64,000 nucleotides of DNA from Myroides albus (lineage in GTDB: Bacteria; Bacteroidota; Bacteroidia; Flavobacteriales; Flavobacteriaceae), in the NCBI RefSeq assembly GCF_009711045.1, contig NZ_WMJX01000014.1, forward strand, positions 1-64,000, given 5' to 3'. Positions 45,707 through 54,498 of this stretch are shown one piece after another; the stretch's first letter is position 1; every line of letters starts with the position of its first letter. Under the pieces are notes generated by a model. That model was not told the origin of the DNA. It did not search any database and saw only the letters and a program-made list of their open reading frames with translations. The translations under genes were made by a program, and so were the position numbers.

Positions 45707-46405
45707 GTGATTTTAACAGGATTGATATTTGGATTAGTAAGTAGTTTACACTGTATTGGTATGTGCGGTCCAATTGCATTAATGTTACCTGTTTCTAAAG
45801 ATAATCAAGCGAAAAAAGTTATGCAGATATTGACCTATCACTTAGGTCGTATATCTGCATACTCTATTTTAGGACTTGTCTTTGGTGTTTTTGGCAAAGG
45901 TTTATTCTTAGCAGGTTTACAACAACAAATGTCTATTGTTGTTGGGATTCTTATGATTGCTTTTGTTTTAATACCTCAGAGTAAATTAGGTAAACTGAAT
46001 TTTATGATGCCTTTTTACAAATTTGTTAGTAAGATTCAGCGCTCTTTAGGTAATCAGTTCAAGAAGCAAACTACTGCCTCTCTTTATACAATTGGTTTCT
46101 TTAATGGGTTTTTACCTTGTGGAATGGTTTATGTAGCTCTTTTTGGAGCTTTAGCAACCCAAAGCCTACTTTATGGAACTTTGTATATGGCTTTGTTTGG
46201 CGTAGGAACTATTCCTTTGATGAGTATGATGATTTATGTTAGGGAAATGTTTTCGGTCAAAGTTCGAAGTGCAATTATGAAGTATTACCCTATTGTTATT
46301 GTTATTTTTGGGATGCTATTTATCGTTAGAGGATTAGGATTAGACATTCCTTTTCTTTCTCCAGATACATTGAATTTGTTTGTAAAAGCTGACGCTACAT
46401 GTTAG
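45707..46405 (+). CDS. Sulfite exporter TauE/SafE family protein (DsbD_2-type)
   Basis: A 232-residue membrane protein beginning at GTG 45707. The HCIGMCGPIAL motif (residues 16-26) and the later FLPCGMVYVAL (about 139-149) give two membrane Cys motifs typical of the DsbD_2/SafE-like group linked to cbb3 clusters. It has about six helices. Such proteins are thought to help metal or redox steps in oxidase assembly; the name sulfite exporter is misleading in this setting. It is the last gene of the cluster. Confidence 0.85.
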   Translation: MILTGLIFGLVSSLHCIGMCGPIALMLPVSKDNQAKKVMQILTYHLGRISAYSILGLVFGVFGKGLFLAGLQQQMSIVVGILMIAFVLIPQSKLGKLNFMMPFYKFVSKIQRSLGNQFKKQTTASLYTIGFFNGFLPCGMVYVALFGALATQSLLYGTLYMALFGVGTIPLMSMMIYVREMFSVKVRSAIMKYYPIVIVIFGMLFIVRGLGLDIPFLSPDTLNLFVKADATC

Positions 46406-46420
46406 AGTTGTGTTAAAATA

Positions 46421-46561
46421 TGTGACTTTATTATAAAGCATTGTCTAAAGTATAGAACAAAGAAAATAAGAATATGCTATGAAAAGGATTTATTGAATTT
46501 GTTCTAATGCTATGAAAAGAAAAAGATAAAAAAAGTAGATCTATTTGATCTACTTTTTTTA
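46421..46561 (+). ncRNA. Candidate small RNA unit 1 (tandem family)
   Basis: The unit runs from TGTGACTTT, 11 nt, TTGTCTAAAG, through two GCTATGAAAA motifs, to a perfect 14-bp terminator stem (AAAAAAAGTAGATC / GATCTACTTTTTTT, loop 5). It shares its layout with units at 46584 and 46987. The only frames are tiny: ATGAAAAGGATTTATTGA and ATGAAAAGAAAAAGATAA. I see no known RNA family. Confidence 0.5.
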
Positions 46562-46583
46562 TTTGTCCTAATCTGAAATTATT

Positions 46584-46748
46584 TGTGACTTTTTTTAAAT
46601 AGGTTGTCTAAAGAACAGAACAGAGAATGAACTAATATGCTATGAAAAAGAGTTTGATAATTTTGTTCAATTACTTAGTGATAAATCACTTAGTAGTAGC
46701 TATGAAAAGAAAAAGTAAAAAAAGTAGGTCTTTGACCTACTTTTTTTA
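46584..46748 (+). ncRNA. Candidate small RNA unit 2 (tandem family)
   Basis: It repeats unit 1 from TGTGACTTT, 11 nt, TTGTCTAAAG onward, with ATATGCTATGAAAA and GCTATGAAAAGAAAAAG conserved. The terminator stem is AAAAAAAGTAGGTC / GACCTACTTTTTTT, loop 3. It differs from unit 1 by A-T to G-C pair changes that keep pairing. It also has an inserted palindrome AGTGATAAATCACT (46677-46690). One frame of 43 codons starts at 46641, but it reads through the terminator and looks incidental. Confidence 0.5.
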
Positions 46749-46986
46749 TTTTCTGAATATTCGTACTTGCTGATAAAGTTTTTTTGGATCAGTGACAAAA
46801 GTTGGGGATTGAGTAAAATCTTAGAGTATTTAGTAGCACTTTATTAATGACGTTATCTGTGCCCGAGTTAATACTTATGCTTATCGAATTGTCTACTGAC
46901 TTTTAATTTACTTGTATTGCTCTGCTATATACTGTAATTAAATCTTTTCTATCTATACCTATATTTTTTAAAAATATAAATTTTAT

Positions 46987-47131
46987 TGTGACTTTTTAAC
47001 TACTTAGTTGTCTTAATGTTGAGTAAGATTCTAAATAGCTTGTGTACTATTACATCTATTTACAATAAGGGGAATTATTCTTATTCAAAACACTATGACA
47101 AAAAAAGGTAAGCTAATAGCTTACCTTTTTT
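46987..47131 (+). ncRNA. Candidate small RNA unit 3 (more divergent)
   Basis: It begins TGTGACTTT, 12 nt, TTGTCTTAATG, and ends with CTATGACAAAAAAAGG leading into a 14-bp terminator stem (AAAAAAGGTAAGCT / AGCTTACCTTTTTT, loop 3). The start and end are alike with units 1 and 2; the middle is not. The hairpin also serves as the terminator of the convergent WbqC gene (stop at 47137). Confidence 0.4.
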
Positions 47132-47136
47132 CATTA

Positions 47137-47760
47137 CTATTTTAGAGATTGAGTTTTTAAATAATCTATAGCATGTCTACCCTCGTTAAAAAGGAGGTCT
47201 AGTATACTAAGGTTATTTATAAATCCTTCTTTTTCTTCAAATACTTGCGTATAAGGCTCGAATTCATTCACATCTTTTTTTCCATTCGCTAGTGCTCTTA
47301 AATCCAGTATATCTGTATGTGAATAGTCCTTGTGAAATTCAATCGTTTTTTCAAAAGGGAGTTCTATTCCCAAGCAAGATGTTATTACTTCGTGTATCTT
47401 GAAGTTTAAATCAAGCATGTATTTTTGTTTTTCTTCGAATAGAGGCCTTAAATCATCTTCAAAGAACTCAAAGTAAGGAGAAGTTCTGTAAGCAGCTTCT
47501 AAGCTCTTAAAATGCTGTTTCTGCCATCCAAAAGCATCTTCTATTACTACATCTTTAAACTTCTGGTGAAGTTCATTACTGTGCTTAATTGGTATATTCA
47601 ACATCTGTATTCCATTGGCACTATAGATGTACATTCTATTTCTATTCGTTTGTTTTTGAAAATTATCTTCTACTTCAAATAGTATCTTTTCAGATTGCAA
47701 CATAGCAACAAAGTGACTAATTGATGGAAAATAAGTAGGGTGAATAACTATATTATTCAT
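47137..47760 (-). CDS. WbqC family protein
   Basis: A 207-residue protein with WbqC-type motifs: an N-terminal HPTYFPSISHFVAML, then NRMYIYSANGIQMLNIPIKHS and W-containing helices (EDAFGWQKQHFKSLEAAYRTSPYFEFF). WbqC-like proteins are found near glycan or sugar-modification genes and are predicted enzymes of unclear reaction. It follows lepB by 13 nt in a long minus-strand operon. Confidence 0.88.
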   Translation of the reverse strand: MNNIVIHPTYFPSISHFVAMLQSEKILFEVEDNFQKQTNRNRMYIYSANGIQMLNIPIKHSNELHQKFKDVVIEDAFGWQKQHFKSLEAAYRTSPYFEFFEDDLRPLFEEKQKYMLDLNFKIHEVITSCLGIELPFEKTIEFHKDYSHTDILDLRALANGKKDVNEFEPYTQVFEEKEGFINNLSILDLLFNEGRHAIDYLKTQSLK

Positions 47761-47773
47761 TACTATTATTTAA

Positions 47774-49339
47774 TTATAAATTCTTTTTCTTTTTTCTACT
47801 TCTGTAAGTGCTATATCCAATGTATCCAATTAAAAGCACTACAAAATATGGGAAGTATGAGATTTTTTCTCCATTTCCATTAACAGTTGTAAACATTCTG
47901 TCCCAGCGTATTTTATCAAGTGCTTTAGACCAAGGAACGTTTGGGTCTAAACTCATCCAAATAAATACGGGCTTACCAACAATATGATCTTCTGGTACAA
48001 ATCCCCAAAATCTACTGTCCTCTGAGTTATCTCTATTATCTCCCATCATATAATAATAATCTTGCTTGAATGTATAAGAGTTTGTTTGAACTCCATTGAT
48101 TAAGAAATGATTATTACTATATTCTAATGTGTTGTTTTCGTATTTAGTGATAACGCGTTTGTAAAGAGGAATGTTATCTTCCGTTAAGGTGATTGTTTCT
48201 CCTTTTGCAGGGATGTGTATAGGGCCAAGGTTATTTGTTGTCCACTTTGGTTGATTATGTGGGAAGATATATCCAGGTATAGCTTGATCAGGAAAGCGGT
48301 GAACTGCTTTTACTGCACTAAATGTTTTGATATACTCAACTGCCTCATCAGTCAAAGCTGGGAAAATAAACAATGTCTTTGGTGCATTATTGGCTTGAGA
48401 AGGCATTTCTGTTATATCAAACTTTTTCACAACTGACATAACATCAAATGGACGACCATCTGTTTCTACAACATAAGCAAATTGAATTTTAGCTCTGTCG
48501 TTTAGTTTTAATTGTTCCCCGTTGATAAATACATATCCATTCTTTATTTCTAAGTTTTCTCCTGGCAAACCGACAGCTCTTTTGACATAGTTTGTTTTTT
48601 TGTCTATTGGTTTATCTATAGCAGGTCTTCTCAACGGATCTCTAAAAGTATATACAGTATCTGTAGGCCAGTTAAATACAACAATATCATTGTGTTGTAC
48701 TTTTTGAAAACCTGGTAGTCTAAAGTATGGTAAATGAGGTTTAGTTAAGTATGATTTCTTTTTGACAAAAGGCAATGTATCATGAGCCATTGGCAATGCA
48801 ACAGTTGTCATAGGAGTACGTGCTCCGTAATGAAATTTACTAACAAATAAAAAATCACCAACTAATAAAGTTTTTTCTAATGAAGAAGATGGAATAGTGT
48901 AGGGCTGTATTGCATAGGTGTGTATTATTGTTGCTACAACTACTGCAAACAAAACAGAACTCATAGTTTCACCTGCTTCAGATGCTGCCTTAATGCTTCT
49001 ATCTTTAATGTGTTGAACATCTGTGGCATAATTGATATAGTAGATGTAGAAGCCTAAAGTAAGCACTACTAAAATCGTGTCAATAGTAGAGTTTTTTCCA
49101 AAACTTCTAATGGTTTCCACCCAAATTACGGGAAACATAATTAAGTTAACTATAGGAATAAATAGCAGTATAACCCACCAACCTGGGCGATTGATAATAC
49201 GCATTAGCAATACAGCATTGTAAATAGGTATTATTGCCTGCCAAGGTTTGTATCCTGCTTTAATATATAGTTTCCATGTTCCTGCAAAGTGAATTACTTG
49301 AACAAGTAGAAAAAATAAGAACCATTGCATCATTGTCAT
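47774..49339 (-). CDS. lepB: Signal peptidase I
   Basis: A 521-residue LepB, larger than the E. coli enzyme (324). The N-terminal 110 residues form extra membrane helices, then a helix at 126-142 leads to the catalytic serine in IPSSSLEKTLLVGDF (Ser about 151-153). The general-base lysine is in YVKRAVGLPGE (Lys 253), and the C-terminal box is YMMGDNRDNSEDSRFWGFV. A last helix sits near the C-terminus (about 497-512). A ~100-residue insert between the boxes is usual in flavobacteria. It removes signal peptides of exported proteins, of which this window encodes many. Confidence 0.95.
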   Translation of the reverse strand: MTMMQWFLFFLLVQVIHFAGTWKLYIKAGYKPWQAIIPIYNAVLLMRIINRPGWWVILLFIPIVNLIMFPVIWVETIRSFGKNSTIDTILVVLTLGFYIYYINYATDVQHIKDRSIKAASEAGETMSSVLFAVVVATIIHTYAIQPYTIPSSSLEKTLLVGDFLFVSKFHYGARTPMTTVALPMAHDTLPFVKKKSYLTKPHLPYFRLPGFQKVQHNDIVVFNWPTDTVYTFRDPLRRPAIDKPIDKKTNYVKRAVGLPGENLEIKNGYVFINGEQLKLNDRAKIQFAYVVETDGRPFDVMSVVKKFDITEMPSQANNAPKTLFIFPALTDEAVEYIKTFSAVKAVHRFPDQAIPGYIFPHNQPKWTTNNLGPIHIPAKGETITLTEDNIPLYKRVITKYENNTLEYSNNHFLINGVQTNSYTFKQDYYYMMGDNRDNSEDSRFWGFVPEDHIVGKPVFIWMSLDPNVPWSKALDKIRWDRMFTTVNGNGEKISYFPYFVVLLIGYIGYSTYRSRKKKKNL

Positions 49340-49363
49340 AATCTCTATGTTTAGTAGGTTTAT

Positions 49364-50071
49364 TTAGTTGTCATTTAAGTTTAATACATCTCTCATTGTA
49401 AAAACACCTTTTTTACCAAGAATCCATTCCGCCGCAACTACTGCTCCAAGGGCAAAACCTTCTCTTGAATGTGCTGTGTGTTTTATTTCAATTTGATCAA
49501 TGGATGAATCATAAAAAACGCTATGTGTACCAGGCACGCTATCTTGGCGTATAGCATCGATATGAATCTCGTTTTCCTTTGGTTGATCCAATGTCCACTT
49601 GTTGTAAGCAGAATTTTCGATAATGCCATTAGCTAAGGAAATAGCTGTTCCACTTGGTGCATCAAGTTTTTGTGTATGGTGAATTTCCTCCATAGAAACA
49701 TTGTATTCCTTGAGTTGACTCATCATTTTAGCAAGGTATTCATTCAATTTGAAGAAAACGTTCACTCCTAAGCTAAAATTAGAACCATATAAGAATGCAC
49801 CACCTTTTAATTGATTATACGCTACAATGTCATCATATTGCTCCAGCCAACCTGTGGTTCCACTTATAATGGGAACATGGTAGTCTATTGCAGATTTTAT
49901 ATTAACAACAGCAGAGGTAGGAATGCTAAAATCAATTGCTACATCAGCTTTTTCTAATCCTTCAAATGAATTTTCGCTTCCTTTTCTAAGTACAATTTCA
50001 TGTCCTCTTTCTAAGGCGATACGCTCAATTATTTTACCCATTTTACCGTAGCCTAATAACGCTATTTTCAT
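49364..50071 (-). CDS. dapB: 4-hydroxy-tetrahydrodipicolinate reductase
   Basis: A 235-residue DapB for lysine and diaminopimelate synthesis. The nucleotide-binding fold is GYGKMGKIIE. SGTTGW is the cofactor motif, and HHTQKLDAPSGTA is the catalytic box with the His-His and Lys. It lies in the conserved flavobacterial gene order parA-parB-DUF5683-dapB-lepB-WbqC. Confidence 0.96.
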   Translation of the reverse strand: MKIALLGYGKMGKIIERIALERGHEIVLRKGSENSFEGLEKADVAIDFSIPTSAVVNIKSAIDYHVPIISGTTGWLEQYDDIVAYNQLKGGAFLYGSNFSLGVNVFFKLNEYLAKMMSQLKEYNVSMEEIHHTQKLDAPSGTAISLANGIIENSAYNKWTLDQPKENEIHIDAIRQDSVPGTHSVFYDSSIDQIEIKHTAHSREGFALGAVVAAEWILGKKGVFTMRDVLNLNDN

Positions 50072-50086
50072 AATAAAAGTATAAGA

Positions 50087-50680
50087 TTAGAATTTGTATT
50101 GAATATTTACTGCATACTGAAGTTGCATTTGATTTTGTTGTAAGTAATTGTTGTTGACATCAAATACAGGTCTGATAGTCAACTTCTCATTTACGTTAAA
50201 TTGCGTTAGGTGAGCGTCAACGTTTGCATCAATGATACTCAATACATAGAAACCTACTGTAATGACTACTGATAAATCTCGATTGCGTCTATAGAATTTC
50301 TGAGCTTCTAATAGGCGCTCATTGTCTAGACCACCGAAAGTAGGATCTTCTTTGTCGTGAATACCTTGTAAACGCTTTTTATACTCTGATCGGTATCTGG
50401 TATATTGACGTTGATTATCCGCCCAAAAGTAAGCAGGAATACCCATACCCGCATATACAAGAGGTACTTTCCAATAACTTTTGTTTTGGATTTGTCCAAG
50501 GCCAGGAACGATTGACGTAAAAAATGAAGCCCGAGCAGGAGCAAGGGGATCAATTGGTTTATAATCTGCTTCAGCTTCAGTTACAGATTTGATTTTTTTC
50601 TCTTTGTCTTTTTTCTGCGCAAATGCTTGTTGCCCGACAATAGAGAAAAGTAATATTAAAATAAATAATTTGCTTTTCAC
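50087..50680 (-). CDS. DUF5683 domain protein
   Basis: A 197-residue secreted or membrane-bound protein: a signal peptide (about 1-21, ending AFAQ), then PARASFFTSIVPGLGQIQNKSYWKVPLVYAGMGIPAYFW, the DUF5683 signature with Gly-Leu-Gly-Gln. Another hydrophobic segment lies near 133-150. Its start codon shares the A of the parB stop (1-nt overlap at 50680), so it is co-translated with parB. Function is unknown. Confidence 0.88.
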   Translation of the reverse strand: MKSKLFILILLFSIVGQQAFAQKKDKEKKIKSVTEAEADYKPIDPLAPARASFFTSIVPGLGQIQNKSYWKVPLVYAGMGIPAYFWADNQRQYTRYRSEYKKRLQGIHDKEDPTFGGLDNERLLEAQKFYRRNRDLSVVITVGFYVLSIIDANVDAHLTQFNVNEKLTIRPVFDVNNNYLQQNQMQLQYAVNIQYKF

Positions 50681-51585
50681 TAATTTTCTAAAAGTTTGAT
50701 TAAGCGATTTAAATCTTCTTCAGAGTGGAAAGGTATTGAAATTTTTCCTTTTCCATTTGCTGAAACCTTTATATCTACTTTTGCACCAAAGAAATTTCCA
50801 AAAGAATTAGAGTACTCAGCTGGTACTTCAAATGATTTTGTCTTCTTTGGTAATTCTGGGGATTTATTACCTTTTAGATCTTCTTGATATTGTTTTACCA
50901 ATGCTTCAGTTTCACGTACAGACAAGTTTTCCATAATGATTTTATGGTATATTGTTGTTTGTACATCTAAGTCCTCTACATTGATGATTGCTCTTCCGTG
51001 GCCCATAGAAATGAATCCATCTCTAATTCCAGTTTGAATAATTGGGTCAAGGCGAAGCAAACGAATATAATTTGCTATTGTAGATCTCTTTTTTCCGACA
51101 CGGTCACTTACTTGTTCTTGCGTTAAGTCTATTTCATCCATTAAACGCTGATAAGACAAGGCAATTTCAATGGGGTCTAAGTCATGGCGTTGAATATTTT
51201 CAACTAATGCCATTGTCAGTGAATCGTTATCGTTGGCAATGCGTATAAAAGCAGGAATTGTATCAAGTCCTACTATTTTTGAAGCTCTAAGACGACGTTC
51301 ACCTGAGATTAATTGGAATTTATTAAAGTCAATTTTGCGTACAGTAATGGGTTGGATAACTCCTAACTCCCTAATACTTGTCGCTAATTCATTTAATGAT
51401 TCTTCATTGAAGTTTGTTCTCGGTTGAAATGGATTTATTTCAATAGAATCAATATCTAATTCAATGATGTTTCCAACAACTTTATCTGCATTGTTATCTT
51501 CAATTGATTTAATATCGTTGTCGGGATCTTTTAATAGAGCCGATAATCCTCTTCCTAAAGCTTGTTTTTTAAATGCCTTTGCCAT
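50680..51585 (-). CDS. parB: Chromosome partitioning protein ParB
   Basis: A 301-residue ParB/Spo0J. The N-terminal CTPase/ParB domain has NPFQPRTNFNEESLNELATSI and LISGERRLRASKIVG (GERRxRA). The central helix-turn-helix is LTQEQVSDRVGKKRSTIANYIRLL, which recognises parS, and a C-terminal dimerisation domain follows. It works with ParA on origin segregation. It starts 30 nt after the parA stop. Confidence 0.96.
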   Translation of the reverse strand: MAKAFKKQALGRGLSALLKDPDNDIKSIEDNNADKVVGNIIELDIDSIEINPFQPRTNFNEESLNELATSIRELGVIQPITVRKIDFNKFQLISGERRLRASKIVGLDTIPAFIRIANDNDSLTMALVENIQRHDLDPIEIALSYQRLMDEIDLTQEQVSDRVGKKRSTIANYIRLLRLDPIIQTGIRDGFISMGHGRAIINVEDLDVQTTIYHKIIMENLSVRETEALVKQYQEDLKGNKSPELPKKTKSFEVPAEYSNSFGNFFGAKVDIKVSANGKGKISIPFHSEEDLNRLIKLLEN

Positions 51586-51615
51586 AATTTCTTATATTCT
51601 CGACTAAACTAATTG

Positions 51616-52380
51616 TTAGTTATTCTTAAGTATAATTTCTTCTGCTAAATTAATGTAGTTTGTCGCTCCTTTACTTGTCGCATCATAGTTTATGATACTT
51701 TCTCCAAAACTCGGAGCTTCACTTAATTTTACATTTCTTTGAATAATCGTGTCAAATACCATGTCGTTAAAGTGTTTTTGTACTTCTTCTACAACTTGGT
51801 TTGAAAGTCTTAGACGAGAATCATACATCGTCAATAATAAACCTTCAATATCTAATTCAGGATTGTGAATTTTTTGAACGCTTTTTATCGTATTCAATAA
51901 TTTTCCTAATCCCTCAAGTGCAAAATATTCACACTGGATTGGTATGATAACTGAATCTGCTGCAGTTAGTGCATTCAGAGTTAGTAATCCTAATGATGGG
52001 GCACAATCGATAATGATGTAATCATAACTATCTTTAATCGACTTTAGAGCCTCTTTTAGCATATACTCCCTATTCTTTTTGTCTACTAATTCAATCTCAA
52101 TTGCCACTAAGTCAATATGAGCTGGGATTAAATAAACATTAGGAGCCGTACAATCAACAATAGCATCTGCCGGTGTACAACTGTGCTCTAAAATTTCATA
52201 AGTTCCGATCTCTACTGCATCTACATCCACGCCTAAGCCTGATGTAGCATTCGCTTGTGGGTCAGCGTCTATTAAAAGAACCTTTTTCTCCAGTGCTCCT
52301 AATGAAGCAGCTAAGTTAACTGAAGTAGTTGTTTTTCCTACTCCTCCCTTTTGATTTGCGACAGCAATGATTTTTCCCAT
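51616..52380 (-). CDS. parA: Chromosome partitioning ATPase ParA
   Basis: A 254-residue ParA/Soj. The deviant Walker A is NQKGGVGKTTTSVNLA (KGGVGKTT, residues 11-18), Walker A' is LLIDADPQANATSGLG, and Walker B is YIIIDCAPSLG. There is no N-terminal DNA-binding extension, so it is the chromosomal type. It is the first gene of the parAB-DUF5683-dapB-lepB-WbqC series. parAB loci often lie near the replication origin, but I see no dnaA boxes cluster or parS site here. Confidence 0.96.
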   Translation of the reverse strand: MGKIIAVANQKGGVGKTTTSVNLAASLGALEKKVLLIDADPQANATSGLGVDVDAVEIGTYEILEHSCTPADAIVDCTAPNVYLIPAHIDLVAIEIELVDKKNREYMLKEALKSIKDSYDYIIIDCAPSLGLLTLNALTAADSVIIPIQCEYFALEGLGKLLNTIKSVQKIHNPELDIEGLLLTMYDSRLRLSNQVVEEVQKHFNDMVFDTIIQRNVKLSEAPSFGESIINYDATSKGATNYINLAEEIILKNN

Positions 52381-52523
52381 TCTGTTAATGAAATTAATTA
52401 AGTCGTAAAAATACGATTATTTATCAGTTTATAAAATCTTATTTATTAACAGTTTATGAAAAATATTATAAGTCAATTGGTTAAATGTTAAAATTGTACC
52501 TGACCTACTTAAAACTGCCTTTT

Positions 52524-54116
52524 TTATTGTAATATAATGATGTCAAATTCTTGATTTAACGGTTTTAATTTTGTGAATAATGCAGTAAGCAAATCCTCTC
52601 CATATTCTTTGTAATATACTGAAAAATTCACAATGCGCTCTTGTAAACTGTTGTTCGGAAATAATTCATTTTGAAGTAAGGCAATTCGCTCTAATTTATC
52701 TGCGTGATTTCTCTTTTCAGCTATGCGAAGTCTTTTTTCTAAATTGTCTAATCCTTTGAGCTGTTTTACTTTTTGTGCTTTTACTGCTCCAATGAATGAT
52801 TTGTCTGTTTGCAGCGCAATATCTTCCAGTATTTTGAATTGATCTTCTAAAACTTGACGTTGTTGATCAAAGTCAAACTGTATTGTTGAAAATTCTTTTG
52901 TCTTAGCATTGATTAATTGCTCTTGTTTGCTAAACATATCTTGCCAAGAGAGCCCTAATTTATCCATCTTGTCCACTTGTTTTGCAGTGGCCAATAATAC
53001 TGAATTTCTCAGTAATAGCATTGGGAAAGTCACTTGGTGTAAATCGAAAACTTGTTTCAATTCTAACCAATATGCCAATTCTCCACCACCTCCCGTATAG
53101 CATAGGTTAGGCAATATTACTTCTTGATATAACGGTCTCAGTATCACATTAGGACTGAAGCATTCAGGATGATTCTCTAATTCTGTTAGTATTGCTTCTT
53201 TAGTGAAGGTGATCGAGGTATTGTTTACTTTATATACCTCATCTTCATAGATAATTCTTTCTCTCAAGTTATCCTGTATATAGAATAAGTTGATATCACG
53301 AGGATTCACTTGTATGAAGTATTCTGATAGTGTATCATAGCTTTTTTCAACTTCTTTGATAGCACTCTGATGAAGTAATTCTTCTTTGATATGAGGAGCA
53401 AACAGTTTTTTTAATCCAGCGTCATCCCCATCTATGATTACTAAGCCATACTCTCCAAACAATTCATTTGCTAAGTAACGCGTAGCTTCTGTTAGATTGT
53501 CGTGTTTGAGATAAGCATTTTCAAATAGTTCTTTGATGTACATAGCATTTTTACCTAAACCAATATGTGATTGGAATACTTCATATACTTTATCTAATCC
53601 TTCAGTACTTAATCGGCCTACAGGTCCTTTGCTCTCTCTGTTCCAACAAATCACTTTTTCTTCAAATACGAAGTGATTAATTTCTTCGAAGTCGTGATCT
53701 TCTGTAGCCATCCAGTATACAGGGACAAAGTTTTCGTTGGGATACTTAGCTTTCAGTTCTTTGGCTAAATTAATAACCGATATAATCTTGTACAAGAAGT
53801 ACAGTGGACCAGTAAACAAGTTTAACTGGTGTCCAGTCGTAACTGTAAATGTATTTTCTTTTGCTAATGCATTTATATGCTCTAAAGTCTTTTCAGAAGT
53901 CTTCGTGTCCTTATATTGACTTAACAACGCCTGACAGAGTACACTTCTGTGTTCTATCGGATAGTTAGTACGTTTTTCATCTATCTGTTGTTTGAAGTTC
54001 TGTATAGTAGGGAAGTGATTATATAAGTGTTTTAGATTAGCCTCTTGATTGAGGTAATCTACCATTAGTTTTGAAAAATAGCCCGCGTTCTGAAACGTAA
54101 TTTTGTCTAAAGGCAT
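52524..54116 (-). CDS. bshC: Bacillithiol biosynthesis cysteine-adding enzyme BshC
   Basis: A 530-residue BshC. Family motifs include TVTTGHQLNLFTGPLYFLYK (about 96-115), VYWMATEDHDFEEI (about 137-150), and PNLCYTGGGGELAYWLELK. It joins cysteine to glucosaminyl-malate to give bacillithiol, the main low-molecular thiol of Firmicutes and many Bacteroidota. The other bsh genes are not in the window. It is monocistronic, with a 143-nt gap to parA downstream that shows no gene. Confidence 0.94.
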   Translation of the reverse strand: MPLDKITFQNAGYFSKLMVDYLNQEANLKHLYNHFPTIQNFKQQIDEKRTNYPIEHRSVLCQALLSQYKDTKTSEKTLEHINALAKENTFTVTTGHQLNLFTGPLYFLYKIISVINLAKELKAKYPNENFVPVYWMATEDHDFEEINHFVFEEKVICWNRESKGPVGRLSTEGLDKVYEVFQSHIGLGKNAMYIKELFENAYLKHDNLTEATRYLANELFGEYGLVIIDGDDAGLKKLFAPHIKEELLHQSAIKEVEKSYDTLSEYFIQVNPRDINLFYIQDNLRERIIYEDEVYKVNNTSITFTKEAILTELENHPECFSPNVILRPLYQEVILPNLCYTGGGGELAYWLELKQVFDLHQVTFPMLLLRNSVLLATAKQVDKMDKLGLSWQDMFSKQEQLINAKTKEFSTIQFDFDQQRQVLEDQFKILEDIALQTDKSFIGAVKAQKVKQLKGLDNLEKRLRIAEKRNHADKLERIALLQNELFPNNSLQERIVNFSVYYKEYGEDLLTALFTKLKPLNQEFDIIILQ

Positions 54117-54498
54117 AGTGTTTATTTTTTGCTAATTTAAATTATAAATTAATGAGTTATATATAAACCAAAGTTAATTCTATAAACATTTTTACCTGTA
54201 ATGTTAGGTTTGCTCTTTCTCTGAATGGACAGATTAGTTATAAAAGATTAAAATACTTAGTATTTTCCAATATTGATTATTATTTAATAAATAAGAATCT
54301 GACAATTTTGTAACTGAATTTCATTGTTTTAGCTTCTATTTAAATTTAATTATTGTTAATAATTGATTTTTGATAGTTAATTTTTGTTTTTATTTTATTC
54401 ATATATAATTTAATGTGTTTTATTATAGGTTAATTGTTGATATTTTAACGATATTTGTAAAGAAGAAGAATTGTAAGAATACAAAAAAACAAAAACAA
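54117..54498. other. 382-nt AT-rich intergenic region
   Basis: It separates divergent bshC and the surface-protein gene. No protein frame, tRNA or strong hairpin was found. Base composition is about 75% A+T, as expected for a divergent promoter region, but no clear TAnnTTTG box was located on the plus strand. Confidence 0.6.

Larger units (their letters stand above)
46406..47136. other. 731-nt gene-free region after the cco cluster
   Basis: No protein gene was found. Three hairpin-ending units are described separately. The stretch 46750-46986 is AT-rich (about 70%) with no stable hairpin, tRNA or conserved protein frame that I can see. Confidence 0.7.

Noticed and set aside
46641..46772. 43-codon frame beginning in small-RNA unit 2 (MKKSLIILFNYL).
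   Set aside because: It runs through the intrinsic terminator and has no counterpart in unit 1, where the same ATG meets a stop after five codons.
46406..47136. A riboswitch in the 731-nt region.
   Set aside because: No known aptamer core is visible, and the downstream gene is on the opposite strand.
50905..50925. Half of a parS-like site (GTTTCACGT) inside parB.
   Set aside because: Only one arm of the 16-bp parS palindrome matches. A CCACGTG core at about 43040 in ccoP is also too short. No full parS was found.
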